A DNA stretch of 64,000 bases from Cerioporus squamosus (lineage: Eukaryota; Basidiomycota; Agaricomycetes; Polyporales; Polyporaceae). Shown one piece after another: positions 51,740 through 64,000 of the stretch. Position 1 is the stretch's first letter; the number at the start of each line of letters is the position of its first letter. A model generated the notes under the pieces. That model searched no databases and was not told the DNA's origin. It saw only the letters and a program-made list of their open reading frames with translations. The position numbers and the translations under genes were made by a program. The stretch spans positions 1 through 64,000 of the forward strand of contig JABYQS010000048.1 of NCBI GenBank assembly GCA_022592435.1, in the 5' to 3' direction.

Positions 51740-52459
51740 GTGCCCGCGCTGCCTTTGGGTGAGTTCGTTAACGTTCTTCTGTTGCTGTACGCTAACCACT
51801 GTTCCCAGCTTCATCATGTACCTTACAAGAACTTCGGACCAGTTTCTATCTCTTTAGTTATGTCTACCGTACGGAAGCCGGTCGGAAGCCGATGCGGCTT
51901 GAGAAGCCCAACAGCGCTCGAAGGAGCGTGAGTAGAGTGGACGAACAACCAAAGCATGACAGCGCATGACCTCGATTCAGGCGATGGCATAGCATACCTC
52001 GCAGTCAAGGCGCAGACAGATCTCAACCCTCCGGTTCCGTTGATGTTGTGTTGATGTCGGAGGTCGGTCTCCTTTACCAGTTTCGGGCCATACAATCTTT
52101 CTGATGTTAGGCTTCAGCGCCAGCGGGAGCACTACCGCCCAAATTTCCTTTGAAATTCATTCCAACACTCTGACCGCCGAGGGTCAAGAAGCTCTTCCTC
52201 AGGTGACACTTGATCGTCGGGGCGGACTACCGAGTGAGAAAAGGTACCCGTGTGTGACCACCCCGACGCTTCCTCCTGAAGTCTGGTACCCACCGGGTCA
52301 GCGGGCCTAGCTGCGTCATGGAAAGTTCAGTCACCGCTAGGTAGACCCAAGCCTCTCACGCGCTCCGACCGCGGAACGCCGGCCTTCCAGCTGAGCGATT
52401 CCCCTGGACCTTTATCTTCGCCTCAGGTACTGGCCGAGTCCACTTCCTTCCCCTTTCCT
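51740..52459. promoter_or_regulatory. Upstream region of the MFS transporter gene
   Basis: About 720 bp with no gene. The stretch from 52400 to 52459 is CT-rich, fitting a 5' leader. Confidence 0.35.
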
Positions 52460-55134
52460 ATGTCTCTGGAAGAGAAGCAAGGTGTTGCGAGTGGGTATGA
52501 CGAGAAGGAGGCTTCTCCGAGTAGCCTTCTTGATGTAGAGCTCCCGGATGGAGAGCTGCTCGCACAGGACATCCGTCCTTCAGCGGAGCGGCAACTCGTC
52601 CGTACGCTCGATATGCGTCTACTTCCAACCATCATCCTCATATTCATCATGAACTACATCGACGTGCGTCCGTCATTCCCTTGGTTACCGTCGAGATGCG
52701 GCGTGGCTCACGTTATGACTGCCTCTATGCATGCAGCGTCTTGCAATAACATCGGCCAGGCTCAAAGGCCTCGAGCAGGACCTCGGACTGACAGGTGAGA
52801 TGGCTTCGTGCTCTCGATCGGTACGATACTGACCGCCTGGTACAGATATCCAGTATTCCACAGTCCTCGCTATACTCTACGCCTCCTACATTCCGGCGAA
52901 CATACCTTCCAACATGGCGAGTCTGCGTGGCAGCTGAAGTCTCGAATCGTGCTGACTAGATTACAGATCCTCAATCGGATCTCCAGGTGGGTGCAGACGT
53001 GGACTTCCCGCCGTAGTACTCATGATCTCTTCCCCGGGGTCACAGGCCTTCCTACTACATCGCCACATGTGTTGTTCTCTGGGGCCTGACAAGTGCGCTC
53101 ACTGGGGTATGTGATGCGTGAGCACGTGGTTGCACGTGGTTGTCTGTGGGACACTGACGATGCGGCTTCAGATCACCCGCAGCTACGCTGGAATCCTCGT
53201 CGCTCGAATCTTCGTCGGGCTCCCCGAAGTGAGGCTTGTGAGCACTACATGTCTTCTTGTTGCTAACCGACGTAGGCGGCGTTCTACCCAGGAGGAGTCT
53301 ATCTCCTTTCGCGATGGTACACAAGGAAGGTCAGTCCCCCGCATTCTCCTCTCTACCCTTTGTGCGCGATCCGCTGACGTACTGACAGGAGCTCTCGTTC
53401 AGGTCCGCCATTTTCTATGCGGGTCTGATGATCTCGAATGCGTTCGGAAGTGTAAGTCTTCGTAACCATTCCTGGATATGTGATCTCTCCCGGCTTCCGC
53501 TCCTCACAGACTGATTCCGCCCATTCTTCAGCTCATGGCCGCCGGGATTCTGGCCCGAATGGAAGGGAAGCTGGGAATACGCGCCTGGAGGTGGTACGTC
53601 TATCGAGACTTTCACTTCGACTCTCTCTCAAGCCACGCACGTCCATGACAGGTTATTCTACATCGAGGCATGTTGCGGCCGTATTGCAATAGTTCTGGGC
53701 ATTTTCTTATACAGCCCCGTTCGTGCCAGGGTTCGATCACTGTAGTCGTTGGCATCCTTGCAGTGTGAGTGACACTGAACTACAGTCTGCGCCTCCGGCA
53801 CGCTAACCGGGACGATCTCTTCTAGTTTCATTCTACCAGACTATGTACGCTATCCCGGCGCGGGAGAGAATGCACCACTCACGTTCGGATATGTAGCCTC
53901 ACAATACTCGCTGGCTCAGTCCTGCTCAGCGCCGGCTGGCTCAGGTACGCCTGGCGGAGGACGCGGGCGAAGCAGACGAAGATACCGACGCTGATTCGTA
54001 CGTGACGTACCTTCCGAGCAAGATCTCATACTTACTCTTCCCTGCATAACGTCTTTCACCTGCGGCGCAGAGCGTTCAAGGGGCTGGTCATGGCGCTCAA
54101 GGACCCGAAGGTGATCATATTCGCGGTCATGATCTGCTGTCTGCTTCTGGGAACAGGATTTACAACCTTCTTCCCGACGTACGTCGTTCTCTAGCGCACC
54201 AGTTCTTGCACTGATTCCGCTATGCAGGATTGCCGGAACTCTCGGCTTTTCGTCCACAGTGACACTACTCCTCGCCGCGTACGATCTTCTACTTTCTTGG
54301 ATGTCGAGACAGCACTGGTAGCTGACATCATGTGTAGTCCTCCATGGGTCTTCGCGACACTTGTGAGCTGCATCAACGCTTGGCACGCTGGTACGAGTCT
54401 CAGCAAGAACGTCCGTCCTTCACATTCTGACACTATTGCGTAGATCGTACCGGAGAGCGCTACTTCCATATGTGCATACCGTACTGGGGTATCATCGTGG
54501 GGTACATCATCGCAGTCAGCACCATGTCCGTACCCGGACGGTACGTCTCCATGTTCCTCATGGCCGGCGGCTCCGCAGGTACGGACCAAGCTCCATTTCG
54601 TGCATGGTTGAGTCTACCTAACCGATCCTTGCTTCTACTGATAGGTCATGCCCTCTCACTTGTCTGGTTGGCGAACGCAATACCGCGGCCGCCCGCAAAG
54701 CGATCTGCCGCCATCGCCATCGTGAACGCTGGCGGGAACATAGGTACAATGTCAGTTCTGTTGAGTTTTCACCCGATGTGCCCTCTCGTTACTAACTCGG
54801 TTGCGTGCATCAGGATAAGCTCGTTCGTCTGGAAGGCGGATTGGAGCCCGCAGTACCACCAGTCGATGTTCATCGGTATCGCCGCGCTTGCGCTCGGGAT
54901 CTCCCTTGCTACCGGTAATATCTCTGGTGGCACATCCGCTACACTCCATGGCTGATCTCTGACACAACAGTTATGCGTTGTATCCTCGCATACGAGAACA
55001 AACAACTCGAGCGCAAGGAACTTCTTACCTTGACTGCGGGAGAAGAAGATCGAGTCAAGGGGGCTGCTCGACTGGAGGGGGTTACTTACGAGGAGGCAGT
55101 AGTTCGGAGGCGTGGCTTCCGTTACCTACTCTGA
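52460..55134 (+). CDS. Major facilitator transporter, anion:cation symporter (Dal5-like) type
   Basis: The start at 52460 gives an acidic cytosolic head (MSLEEKQGVASGYDEKEASP) and a first helix IILIFIMNYID. Many short exons follow: IQYSTVLAILYASYIPANIP, YIATCVVLWG, ILVARIFVGLPEAAFYPGGV (the loop and helix typical of this family), FRSAIFYAGLMISNAFGS, MALKDPKVIIFAVMICCLLL, YFHICIPYWGIIVGYIIAVS and AIAIVNAGGNIGTM. The cytosolic tail contains ENKQLERKELLTLTAGEEDR and ends RRGFRYLL with a stop at 55132-55134. The order matches the ACS family of plasma-membrane carriers for organic anions such as allantoate or nicotinate; the actual substrate is open. It stands next to an oxygenase and a reductase. 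Confidence 0.8.
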
Positions 55135-55245
55135 GCGCCAGGCACGAGCGTGGTCGAAGTAGTTGATCTATGTCATGCTGACGTGTCGTAGGCAACTATA
55201 TCCCGTCCTTCTTCTGTACAAGAAGGCACCAGCACCTCTCCGAGC

Positions 55246-56201
55246 CTAAAGCGAGTCGAAGACCAGCGCCCTGACTTCTATCGACTGCCTATGAGGTGCA
55301 TCCGGCGGACTCCCAGAGTCCGTGAAGGCGGAGTGAGGAGTCAAGCGCGCAGTCCCATCCTCCGCAGAGTCGAAACACTTGATGAGCGTCACCTCGTCGG
55401 GAGTCTGGTCCGACAAGTAATGGAACTGCATGCTCGGGTTGTACCGCACGCTGAACGTGCTGCCCTCCCTGTCCGGGTAGATGAGCTGGACAGAGACCAG
55501 GTCGTCCGGGCCGACTGTGCGCCAATCGCCCACCGCTAACGGCTTGTGCGCGACCGGGTTTTGGATTGGACGCCAGACGTTGATAATGCGGACGCGCGAT
55601 GACAGAAGACGATCCGCATCCTGTGGGAGATGGCGGTGTACTCGGGCGCGAGCGGCCTCATATGTCTGATCGACGTGCACCCGCTCCTAGGTTTCGGTAA
55701 GCGCTACGCGCAATCGAGAGCGCAAATCGCCTTGGACTTACAACCGGGCCTCGAGCTCCCATATTGTCAAGGGTCTCGGTAGTCGCACAGAGTCTGGAGC
55801 AACCTTTGCGTCAGTCGAGGCTACTTGATAATTGACAACAGAGATGATTACCGTAGGGTGTGATCGAACAAGAGGATCCGCTTCGCGCCTGTCACCGACT
55901 TGAGCAAGTCTTCAACCTCCGCGTAGTACTTGGTCTTGATGGCCTCCGGATCGGCGAACTCCGTGTGCGTACTGTACCACTGCACGTATTGAAAGCCATT
56001 CTTGTCCAGGTTGTACTCGCTCTCCCTGCCACGGACGTCATGCACGACTACCGGACGGGATTCCGAGCCGAGATTGTTGTGGGTGGTGCCTTCCGGGGGC
56101 GTGAACACATACTGGTACGGTTCGTCGTGACCGATAGGTACGTAGAAGGTCATGGTCGTGTGAACATCTCGAGGGGAGGTAACGGTGGGAGAGAAAACCA
56201 T
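55246..56201 (-). CDS. AsaB/CmcJ-like (GA4 desaturase family) oxygenase
   Basis: Exon 1 starts MVFSPTVTSPRDVHTTMTFY and runs through ESRPVVVHDVRGRESEYNLD and FQYVQWYSTHTEF to ILLFDHTLR. The last exon starts at about VHVDQTYEAARARVHRHLP and ends VRALVFDSL with a stop at 55246. Likely iron ligands are H and D of VHVDQ and the distal His of LTPHSAF; the Arg of RQSIEVRAL could bind 2-oxoglutarate. The middle exon (about 55740-55800, reading around TTETLDNMGARGPV) does not join cleanly to exon 1, so a base may be wrong or the site misplaced. Family members hydroxylate or desaturate small metabolites in fungal biosynthetic clusters. Convergent with the MFS gene, only about 110 bp away. Confidence 0.78.
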
Positions 56202-56979
56202 CGGAAAGCAGAGGACGATGTCTGTGTGACGATACGAAGTGAGCTGGGAGAAGTCTGGGTGATGACTGACCGGGCGGCTAGATCCCAGGCTTCGTGGCGG
56301 ACGCACGGGCCAGGCGGAAGGCTTTAGTCAGTAGGAACAGGTGACAGAACATGAATGCATGACTGGCGAAGCACATGACCGCTGCGGATGGGCAGGTACC
56401 TAGAGGAGAGAAGTTAGTCCTCATTCAAATCCCAAACGCAATCCTGGAAAGTGATACAGGACTGGACTCGCAACGAGAAAGGTCGTATATACCAAAGGGA
56501 CGCTATGCGCGACCGTCCATGACGTGGCATGATGAACAGAAAGAAGAAGATTTAGTATTCAGATGGCGCAAGAGCAAGTAGAAATACAACAAACGAATGG
56601 GTCGCGTGTCTTGCCTTGATGAAACGTCACAGCCACCGTGAGTCGCGGACTCCTGGACAACCAAAAGGAGATACCTCCAGATATGTGCGATCGGGATAGG
56701 CTTGTATAGAGACTGAACTCCTGTCGGGAATTGCGATCGGAGTCCTATCGGGACTGTCTGTATACAGAGTACAATTTCCTATCGGGATTTCGGACACGAA
56801 GCGAGCTGGACCCCCAGACGACGTTGCCCGTCGACACTGCAGAATGGGACTTCTGGGGAGGATGTGCTGCGGACAAAGGGCTGATATATGTGACTCCGAC
56901 AAGCATTGATGCAATACCTCACGCACTCACTAACCATCTGGTCACAACGCTCGCACTTAGTGAACCACTCGATACGAGA
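56202..56979. promoter_or_regulatory. Divergent promoter region between oxygenase and aldo-keto reductase
   Basis: About 780 bp between two head-to-head starts, so it serves both genes. It contains four spaced copies of TCGGGA (56691, 56724, 56748 and 56782), three of them in a CT(A/G)TCGGGA context. These could be binding sites of a shared regulator or a decayed minisatellite. Confidence 0.4.
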
Positions 56980-58513
56980 ATGGCTCCTGTGATCTGGGGA
57001 CCCGCTCCGCCGCCGAAAACACCGCTTGCGCGATACCGCCAGCTCTCGCCGCTCGCCGGCGTCCACGTCTCTCCGCTCTGTCTTGGGGGTTTGAGCATCG
57101 GCGACAAGTGGGAAGCGTACGGTATGGGATCGATGGACAAGGCGTCGAGCTTCAAGTTGCTGGATGCGTTCTACGACGCCGGAGGGAACTTCATCGACAC
57201 CGCCAATGCCTACCAAGACGAGAGCTCCGAGGAGTTCATAGGGGAGTGGATGGAGCAGAGGGGTATCCGGGACCAGATGGTGATCGCGACGAAGGTAAGG
57301 GTCGGATCGCCTTGGGTAGAGGATTGCACGGTGTGAACTGGCCCCCAGTACACCGTCAACTTCAAGCGTGCTGCCACCGATATCGGCCAGAAGGTGCACT
57401 ACTCCGGCAACAGCACGAAGGCTCTGCGTGTTTCTGTCGACGCCTCCCTCAAGAAGCTCCGGACCGAGTACATCGACATCCTGTACTTGCATGTGGTCAG
57501 TTCAGTCGACGTTCAGAACAAGTCCACGACTCACCTTGCGTAGTGGAACTGGGATGCTTCCGTCGAGGAAGTCATGAACAGCCTGCACAACCTCGTTGTG
57601 TCTGGCAAAGTCTTGTACCTGGTGCGTACGGGCGATGTGTGCTTTCGCCTCGTGTTGGACTCAGCGATCATCTCAGGGAATTTCGGACACTCCAGCATGG
57701 ATCGTGTCGAAGGCGAATCTGTACGCGCGCCTGACCGGCAAGACGCCCTTCGTGGTCTATCAAGGGTCCTGGAGTGTTCTGCACCGCGACTTCGAGCGTG
57801 ACATCATCCCCATGGCGCTATCGGAAGGTCAGCTACGTTCGCATCTGCTATCCTTCCTGCGCACTCATCCCAGAGCAGGACTCGCATTGGCTCCGTGGAA
57901 CGTACTTGCCGGAGGGAAGATCCGCACGGACGATGAGGAGGAGAGACGTCGTCGCACGGGAGAGAAAGGCAAGCTGTTCCAGCGCGCGCTGAGCTTCTAG
58001 GCTAACTCGACATGTTGCTGTGCAGGACGAACGGTTGCCGGCCCCGACTGGGAGCGCACAGAGGTCGAGCGCAAGATGTGCAAGGCGCTGGAAGAAGTCG
58101 CGAAGCAAGTTGGTGCGAAGAGCATCCAAGCGGGTCAGATCGGTGTCTTGTATACGCGAGGCCGGATGGATGACTTACTGAATACACAGTCGCCATTGCG
58201 TACGTCATGCAAAAAGTGCCCTACGTCTTTCCGATAGTCGGAGGACGCAAGGTCGAACAACTCGAGGCCAACATCGAGGCCCTGAACATCGCGCTCTCCG
58301 AGGAACACATCAAGTTTATCGAAAGCATCCTGCCTTTCGACCTAGGTTTCCCTATGGCACAGATCGTGAGTCTGTACTACCCATGCCCATTAATCTAGAA
58401 AACTGACCTTATGCCCCGAGGGTGATGGAACGACGTACAATGTCTTGCACCAATTTTCCGGCAACTACGATAGGTGGCCGCGGGCGCAGGCTATCCGTCC
58501 GACCGCAGCATGA
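56980..58513 (+). CDS. Aldo-keto reductase, aryl-alcohol dehydrogenase (AAD) type
   Basis: The start at 56980 gives [20 protein letters not shown] and then [12 protein letters not shown]. Catalytic residues are visible in [16 protein letters not shown] (Asp, Tyr), MVIATK (Lys) and IDILYLHV (His). Exons continue with [55 protein letters not shown] and the NADP-binding end [20 protein letters not shown] last exon gives [20 protein letters not shown] and ends RPTAA at 58513. All joins use GT-AG introns in phase. The family reduces aromatic aldehydes to alcohols with NADPH in the cytosol and is abundant in lignin-degrading fungi. The gene appears intact. Confidence 0.86.
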
Positions 58514-60088
58514 GCGAGTTTCTATAGTTCATCACGTTAGCCATCTCATGTCTGTTCGTTCTCCGCACGTACAGTACTGCATCCGACATGCGGCAGATAT
58601 TGACTCGAATTCGTTTGGAATAGGGGAATCTGTCATTAGTTTCACCGTCTACGCAACGCTCACGCACGATCATAGAGCTCACACGGCCTCCAGTCATCCA
58701 AACTTTCCGACTGGTTCCGGAGGTGATGTGGTTGTTGAGTACAAAGTTGCGTACTTCAGAACTGCTTTCGGGCGGGACAGGCGCACACCGCCCATGTGCC
58801 AATTCCCACGGCGGGCGGCGGCCGCGGCCACAGTCAGAACGCTGTTCGAGATGATACCGCGGCCACTCACCATTGTTGAGAAGTACTGATACAGCATCTT
58901 GAGAGTCGGTGAGAGAGCATATTCTCCATACGAGAAACGTATAGGTTTAGTACTAACAGCCATGCATTTCAGTCGCTTCCACGTTCCACAGGCAGCGCCG
59001 AACATGACTCGGATGCTGTGGGCGGACCGCCCATGCGTACTTCTTCCGAAAGAGACAGAGAACTTGCCCGCCGTTCACAAATTCGGCAGGGTATCCCATA
59101 CTTTCCACAGGTTGCCAAAGCTCTCTAAAGCGCCGGATAGCTCCCAGCAACAAAAGGCTTCAGACCTTGGCCGCCGGCGTACCCATGGCGAAGTTGCATG
59201 AATGGTTAATCACGCCAACCGGAGACACACCTCGATGGTCCCTTCTGAACCGCGAGGAAACCCGCCTCAAAACCCTCCGAACCACGCTCATCTATGCACT
59301 TGTCCTTGCTTGATTCTTGTTCCGCTATATCCGCACTGGCAATGGCATCTCCCGGCGTTACGCCTCCCGCCATCAGCCTGTCAACCTCGAACACCGTCGC
59401 ACATGGGGCCAGGGCCGGAGCTCTCGTGGACATCTCGGTATTTCTTGCAGTTTACGGAAACGCTCCTCCTCCATGACGCTACTTCGTAGTTCTTCTGCGT
59501 CCTGACAAGGCCCGCAAGCTCCCTGCGCGATGTTCGTGATCGTTGTGAAACGAAATCCGGAACATCCTTGAGAAGAGAAGAGAACACGATGACAGTGATA
59601 TATTCGCGGCAGTAGATGTATTACGGAACTGATTACCGCCTGCTAGAGCACGGGGCTTTTGGTGATACTCGCGGGAGCTGAGGCGCGAGAGCAGTCGGTC
59701 TTTACGTGATATTTCCTTGCTATTCGTGGGGTGCGGGGATTGGGATGGCAAGCGCTAGGTATACATAGGGTGTACAGAGAAGAGAGCGAGAACGACGAAG
59801 CATATATAATGATATTGTGTCGGAACGAGACGATGGATGAGCATAGGATATACCAGAGATATAGAGTCGCGTCTGAGATGGGTCGTGTCGGAGAAGTGCG
59901 AGCAGTGAGCATGCTCGACGGTCTATGTGCGGCAGAGACGCCACTGTGGGGTGCCTGTACGCATGCACAATGTGGTTCAGGGGACGCCGGGGCAACGCAC
60001 AACACAAGACATACCACGAGGGACGGAACTCATGCGTTCGTCAGCAATGTACGTCACAAGGAAGCCCGGGTCGCAGGAGCTCCAGCGG
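58514..60088. other. Spacer between convergent genes, no supported gene
   Basis: About 1.6 kb. Open frames at 58422-58889 (+), 59294-59476 (+) and 59206-59433 (-) have no motif or splicing. Nothing else is recognised. Confidence 0.4.
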
Positions 60089-60964
60089 TCATGATGATCG
60101 TTGACTGCCGGCGGCGGCAGCAGCAGCGAGGTCGCTCTTCTTCACCGCCGGGCGGCGAGGCTTCCTGTGACCAACGGCAGAGCGAGTACGAGGGGCCCGG
60201 TCCTGACCACGCCGCTTCGGCGTCGGGTCGTAGAAGCAGGTCACGCCGGCGACGCGCTCGCAATTGAAACAAGACGGTTTCGCGCCATCGCATCGCAGCT
60301 TGCGGACACGGCTGGACGACGAGAAGCGTATCGTGAGCAGCTGAGACTGAAGAACAAGCGAGAGGCAGGCTCACCAGCGGTCGCATGCGACGTAGACTCG
60401 CTCTCGCGCCTTGCCCTCGACGGTCAACGGCTGGCTCGGGTCCAGCGCGATCTTGGACTTCGCGCGGTTGCTCGAGTTCGGGCTCTCCGGGTCCGTGTGC
60501 TGAGGCGAAGAGCAGATTGAGGAGTTCGTGTACTCTTCCTCGAGCGGAGTATCGTACTGAGATCCCGGGTAGAAGAACGGGGGAGCATGAGGATGGTGTT
60601 GCTGCTGGTGCGTCGTCGACGAGCCCTGCTGGAATGCAGGCGGGTACGAGTTGCTCCTCTGTACCGGGTACGGCTGGAACTGAGGTTCATGGACGTATTG
60701 AGGCTGAGGATCGTAGACAGGCTGAGGAGGATACTGGGGCTGCTGAGAAAATTGTGGATGCTGGGAGAATTGGGGGTACTGGGGGTGCTGGGGATGCTGG
60801 GGGTAGTCGAGGAGCTGAGTGGAAAGTTGTGGATCGGAATAGACGCGTGGGTCGAAGCCCTGTTCCTGCGAGGCTAGAACGTCAAGCCATGCCACAACGT
60901 CATACGGGGACGGTTGGGCGTGCGGCTGGTGGCTGTAGCTGCCGTACGGGATGTTGCCGGACAT
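60089..60964 (-). CDS. Zn2Cys6 transcription factor with C-terminal zinc cluster
   Basis: The ATG at 60964 begins MSGNIPYGSYSHQPHAQPSP. A long Pro/Gln/His/Tyr-rich part follows with imperfect repeats of QHPQ(Y/F)(P/S)Q (about residues 45-95). The zinc cluster is near the C terminus and is split by an intron: ACDR(C) joins to CRVRKLRCDGAKPSCFNCER, then GVTC. This gives C-x2-C-x6-C-x6-C-x2-C-x7-C. A basic tail (PKRRGQDRAPRTR) ends RSS at 60089. A nuclear DNA-binding regulator is expected, and the Gln/Pro-rich head could be the activation domain. It is the nearest regulator to the transporter, oxygenase and reductase genes. The same frame is open upstream to 61045 but without an ATG, so another 5' exon is possible. 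Confidence 0.82.
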
Positions 60965-63295
60965 GTCTGGAGGGGCGTGCGCTATGTGGAGGCTGGATGC
61001 AGGAAGGGAATCCAGTGTCAGCTCGTGGTGGCGGGCCTCGGTCAAACACTAACGCATTAAGTATCCTCTCCTGCCGCCGCACAGCAGATTTCCCAAGTAG
61101 GCTCGCATCACCTAGTGCAGACAAAATCGGGGAGTAGTCGACGACGAAAGATCGCATGCCGTGAAACATTCTAATTGTGATTTCACTGAACCGGAGGAGC
61201 AGTGCTGACAGATGGCTGTGAGGGGACCTGCGGAAACTTGGATGGTTCACGAGCCTCTTGTATGTAGCCACCTGAACCGACTGGATCTTCAGTGATCTAA
61301 CTGTCGACATGCTGCACTACCCAAGGAGATCAGTAATTGCCGGTCAGAAACTTTAATCCACCCATAACGGCGGGACCGCAGCCGTCGTCATATCGAAAGA
61401 CCGTGCCCGCGAAGGTGCGGGGACTTCAGCGGTAAGTGGCAGAGTCCCAGAAACAATCAAAGCTTCCTTCCACTGTCGCGGCACATGTCTGTGAGTGCAG
61501 TGCTTCACTGACCCATGATGAGTATCCGTGCAACTCGGTAAGTCGTGCAATCACAGCTCACCCAGTCCGGAAGAGGCACAGTGACCTCGCGGTTCTTCTG
61601 TGATGATGCACGACTGCCGCGAAAACGCAAATCCGAAGTCTACGGAGTCTGGATAAAGCAGATGTCTTGAGATGCTTCTCGTCCCCAGCTCAGCCATGGG
61701 AAAAGGTAGCGAGAGGGGACCCAACCACGAGTTCCTTGCCTTCAATGGGGGCGTGAGATGTTCGGGACCAGCTGCGAAGTGATATCATCATTTACCTGTG
61801 TTCGGAATTGTCCCTGCCGATGATCATTTTGTCTTCTGCGGTCTCATACGGGACTTCGCGAAGCAAACTCCTGATCTTACTCCGAGAAAGCCGGAACACA
61901 GGCCGGCGGAGGTTACGAGCAAGCTGAGCATCGAGTCAGAACACATACTGTATGTAATCCTGATACAAGGAGCGCAGAACGTACGTGGACGAGAGGGCCA
62001 ATATTGGCAAGCGGTAATGGCAACGCGCAGCTGTTGCGCGATGTGTATAGAGAGAGCACAGCCGAGAGTTCCGGCGTTTCTGCCTCCTAGCGTATCGCCG
62101 GAGCTGCCGATTCTCACTGCACGTCACGGTCTTCCACCTTGTTACCGCGTAGTGCATGTCTGAGACGCAGGTACAAACTGTCCGTCAGTTTCCAAGACGA
62201 ACGATCCTGTGAGTCAGACGGCACCTCGAATCCGCATGCTTGCGATTCCTCCAGTCGGACTGAACAACGGGCGAGCGATGACGCGTGGGTTTCTGCCAAT
62301 TCGCGAGCCGGAGCCGTGATATGACAGCAGCCTCAATGTGGTTATTGCATCCGTTTGAAAGTGGAATGGCGGTTACAAGAAGAGCCGGGGATCATGGAAG
62401 AACAAGGAAGAGAGCAGCCAGCGGGGGGAGCCTCAAGGCTGCGTGAAGCGATCCGGATCGGCTCGTAGGCTGGGTTAGCGCCTCCGGTGGCTGTCCGCTT
62501 CGCAACTTGCTGGCAGATCTCTCACCACGCAACTGCCACCATCCCAGCTAGCCCTTACCCCCACAATTCCTTTTCTTCAACGAATGGCCGAGATGCGATG
62601 TACAGTAGTCCTGGGAGCGGCATGTCACTGGGTGGGTGCTTGAGTCCTGCGCATATCTGTGCCCCTGGACGAGTTGCGGTATCTTTGGTGCGATGAAAGG
62701 ACTTCTTAAGCATCAGCTCCGCGATATCTGGTCTGATGGGAGCCCAGCGTTCATCGCAGCAAAGCGACATGGAGTGCTAGAAGTGTCCCAAGGGCTCGGT
62801 GACGCACGGCTATTAGGAGAAGTCCCATTCAGCCCACGCGACACCTGCGCGACACAGGTGTGTGTATTTGTTCTGAAGTGTTGTGAGAGCAGGGTACTTA
62901 TTCCGTCACCCTCATATATCAGGACCTCTGTGTCGCCTCGTCAGAAGTGCGAATTGCAAATGGTCGTATGGAGACATGCGCACGTCGCATGATCCTTGCA
63001 TTTAGCGGACAGGACGATGATGCGGGCTGTCGCCATTGCGAATAGGTACGTGTGTTTTCATGTTGCGTATTGGCGAACAAGCTCCATGGGGCCCTGTTGT
63101 CCTGCTTGACGGCACGTCAGCTACGATGTTCGGGTGTGCTCACGAACTTCTATCTATAGGGCTGTTCTTTCGACTTCGCATGGAGACAAATACTTCATCC
63201 ATGGGGCGCGGCCTGGACTCGCTTCTTCGATGCCGCAGTCGACACTTTGAACACGTTTGGACACTACGAGATGATGAGGCGAATGAGGCCCAGTC
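60965..63295. other. Gene-poor region
   Basis: About 2.3 kb with no gene that I can support on either strand. Open frames are short and motif-free. The left end is the Zn2Cys6 gene promoter. Confidence 0.4.
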
Positions 63296-63344
63296 TCACT
63301 CAGGAACTCGCACAGCTATCGCGAAGAGCGCGGACTGCGTCTGA

Positions 63345-63700
63345 CCTGGAAACAGGGTGTTGTTGATGAGCTCCGGAGGCAGAGGGAGCGTCGGCTTATT
63401 GCCATAATGGGTTGGCTGCGGGGGCGGCACCGCCTGGTCGGGCGGGGCGCCGTCTACAGTCGATAGACAACGTGAGTGCCTGGTCTCTGCACGGAGAACA
63501 TTATCCATGCCTTCGTAGATGTCAGAATCGCTCAGCGGACTCGTAGGATCGGTATCTGGTGGTGAATCGCCGCCCATTACCCCAAACTGCGGCGCCCATG
63601 TAGCGCCCAGCGCCCGTCGCGCTCTGACTTGATGGCCACTCCCCTCCGGCGATCCAAATGTCGTATGGGTGCGGAATGAAGTCAACAAAAAGTCTATCAC
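63345..63700 (-). CDS. Possible exon of an unrecognised gene
   Basis: A minus-strand frame is open here and has gene-like composition: GGDSPPDTDPTSPLSDSDIY, then NKPTLPLPPELINNTLFP. The exon could end at a GTCAGA donor near 63345. LPLPPELI is faintly like the start of an F-box, which is not enough for a call. There is no ATG at the upstream end, so a first exon would lie beyond 63700. No partner exon was found downstream. Confidence 0.3.
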
Positions 63701-64000
63701 CGTTAGCTGGTGAGCGGGTTACCCTCTCCGATCACTTTGAGTGAGATACAGGTCCTCGCGTACTCCCCACGCACGAGGGACGCGGTGCGTGTTTTGGTGG
63801 GCAGCCCGCCTTTCTTGCCTTAACGGGTACGTCGCTTGTATCTTATCCAGCAACCGCCATGATGCGCATTTTGTAGACACTAGCTGCAGATCTCAAGGAT
63901 ATGAGTATGTTGAGATGGTATTGAGGCGCGGTATAGCCAGACGGCGTATTAAGAGTCAACGCGTTCCGCGATGACAATGACACGGAGAGTCTTTCTCGCC
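63701..64000. other. Window end, nothing recognised
   Basis: The open frame at 63741-63974 (+) has no motif. This stretch may belong to a gene continuing outside the window. Confidence 0.3.

Overview
The window is nuclear DNA from a filamentous basidiomycete, most likely a wood-decay agaricomycete. The evidence is pervasive short introns (about 45-80 nt, GTRNGT...AG), a secretome of glycoside hydrolases and an esterase, and gene families typical of Agaricomycetes: a DUF6534-type multipass membrane protein, a GA4-desaturase/AsaB-like oxygenase, an LRR-like F-box protein and small Cys-rich secreted proteins. No rRNA, convincing tRNA, CRISPR array or transposon ORF was seen. Most genes were rebuilt by joining exons by eye, so exon edges are good to a few bases where stated and approximate elsewhere.

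Layout. 0-5.5 kb: a Cys-rich secreted protein (+), a CRH-like GH16 enzyme (-) and an F-box-like protein (-). 5.7-10.7 kb: an LRR protein (+) with three apparent frame breaks, and a cytochrome P450 (-). 11.8-15.1 kb: a HIT protein (-) and a seven-segment membrane protein (+). 16-21 kb: a GH32 fructosidase (-), a conserved unknown gene (+), and a decayed second GH32 copy (-) that has lost its catalytic middle. 21.6-27.1 kb: a conserved basidiomycete protein with a proline- and lysine-rich tail (+), and an abundant-type secreted protein (+). 27.4-30.4 kb: a Dsc1/Tul1-type RING ubiquitin ligase (-). 32.6-38.5 kb: a type-B carboxylesterase (+), a GST (-) and a probable F-box-family gene (-). 39.1-39.9 kb: a dsc1 relic. 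40.6-43.3 kb: a membrane-anchored GH5 exo-1,3-beta-glucanase (+). 45-47.2 kb: a many-exon DUF6534 gene (+). 48 kb: an inverted second copy of the Cys-rich gene with its flanks; a third, dead copy lies at 51.2 kb. 52.5-61 kb: an MFS transporter (+), an AsaB-like oxygenase (-), an aryl-alcohol-dehydrogenase-type aldo-keto reductase (+) and a Zn2Cys6 factor (-). 61-64 kb: almost empty.

Three themes link the genes. Cell-wall and carbohydrate handling runs through the GH16, GH32 and GH5 enzymes and the esterase. Local birth and death of genes is clear: Cys-rich x3, GH32 x2, dsc1 x2, and fragments of the F-box-family gene. The 52-61 kb group of transporter, oxygenase, reductase and regulator could be a small metabolic cluster.

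Several otherwise intact genes (LRR, GH32, GH5, carboxylesterase) carry single-base frame breaks, some next to short homopolymers. The whole window should therefore be checked for consensus errors before any of these genes is called a pseudogene.
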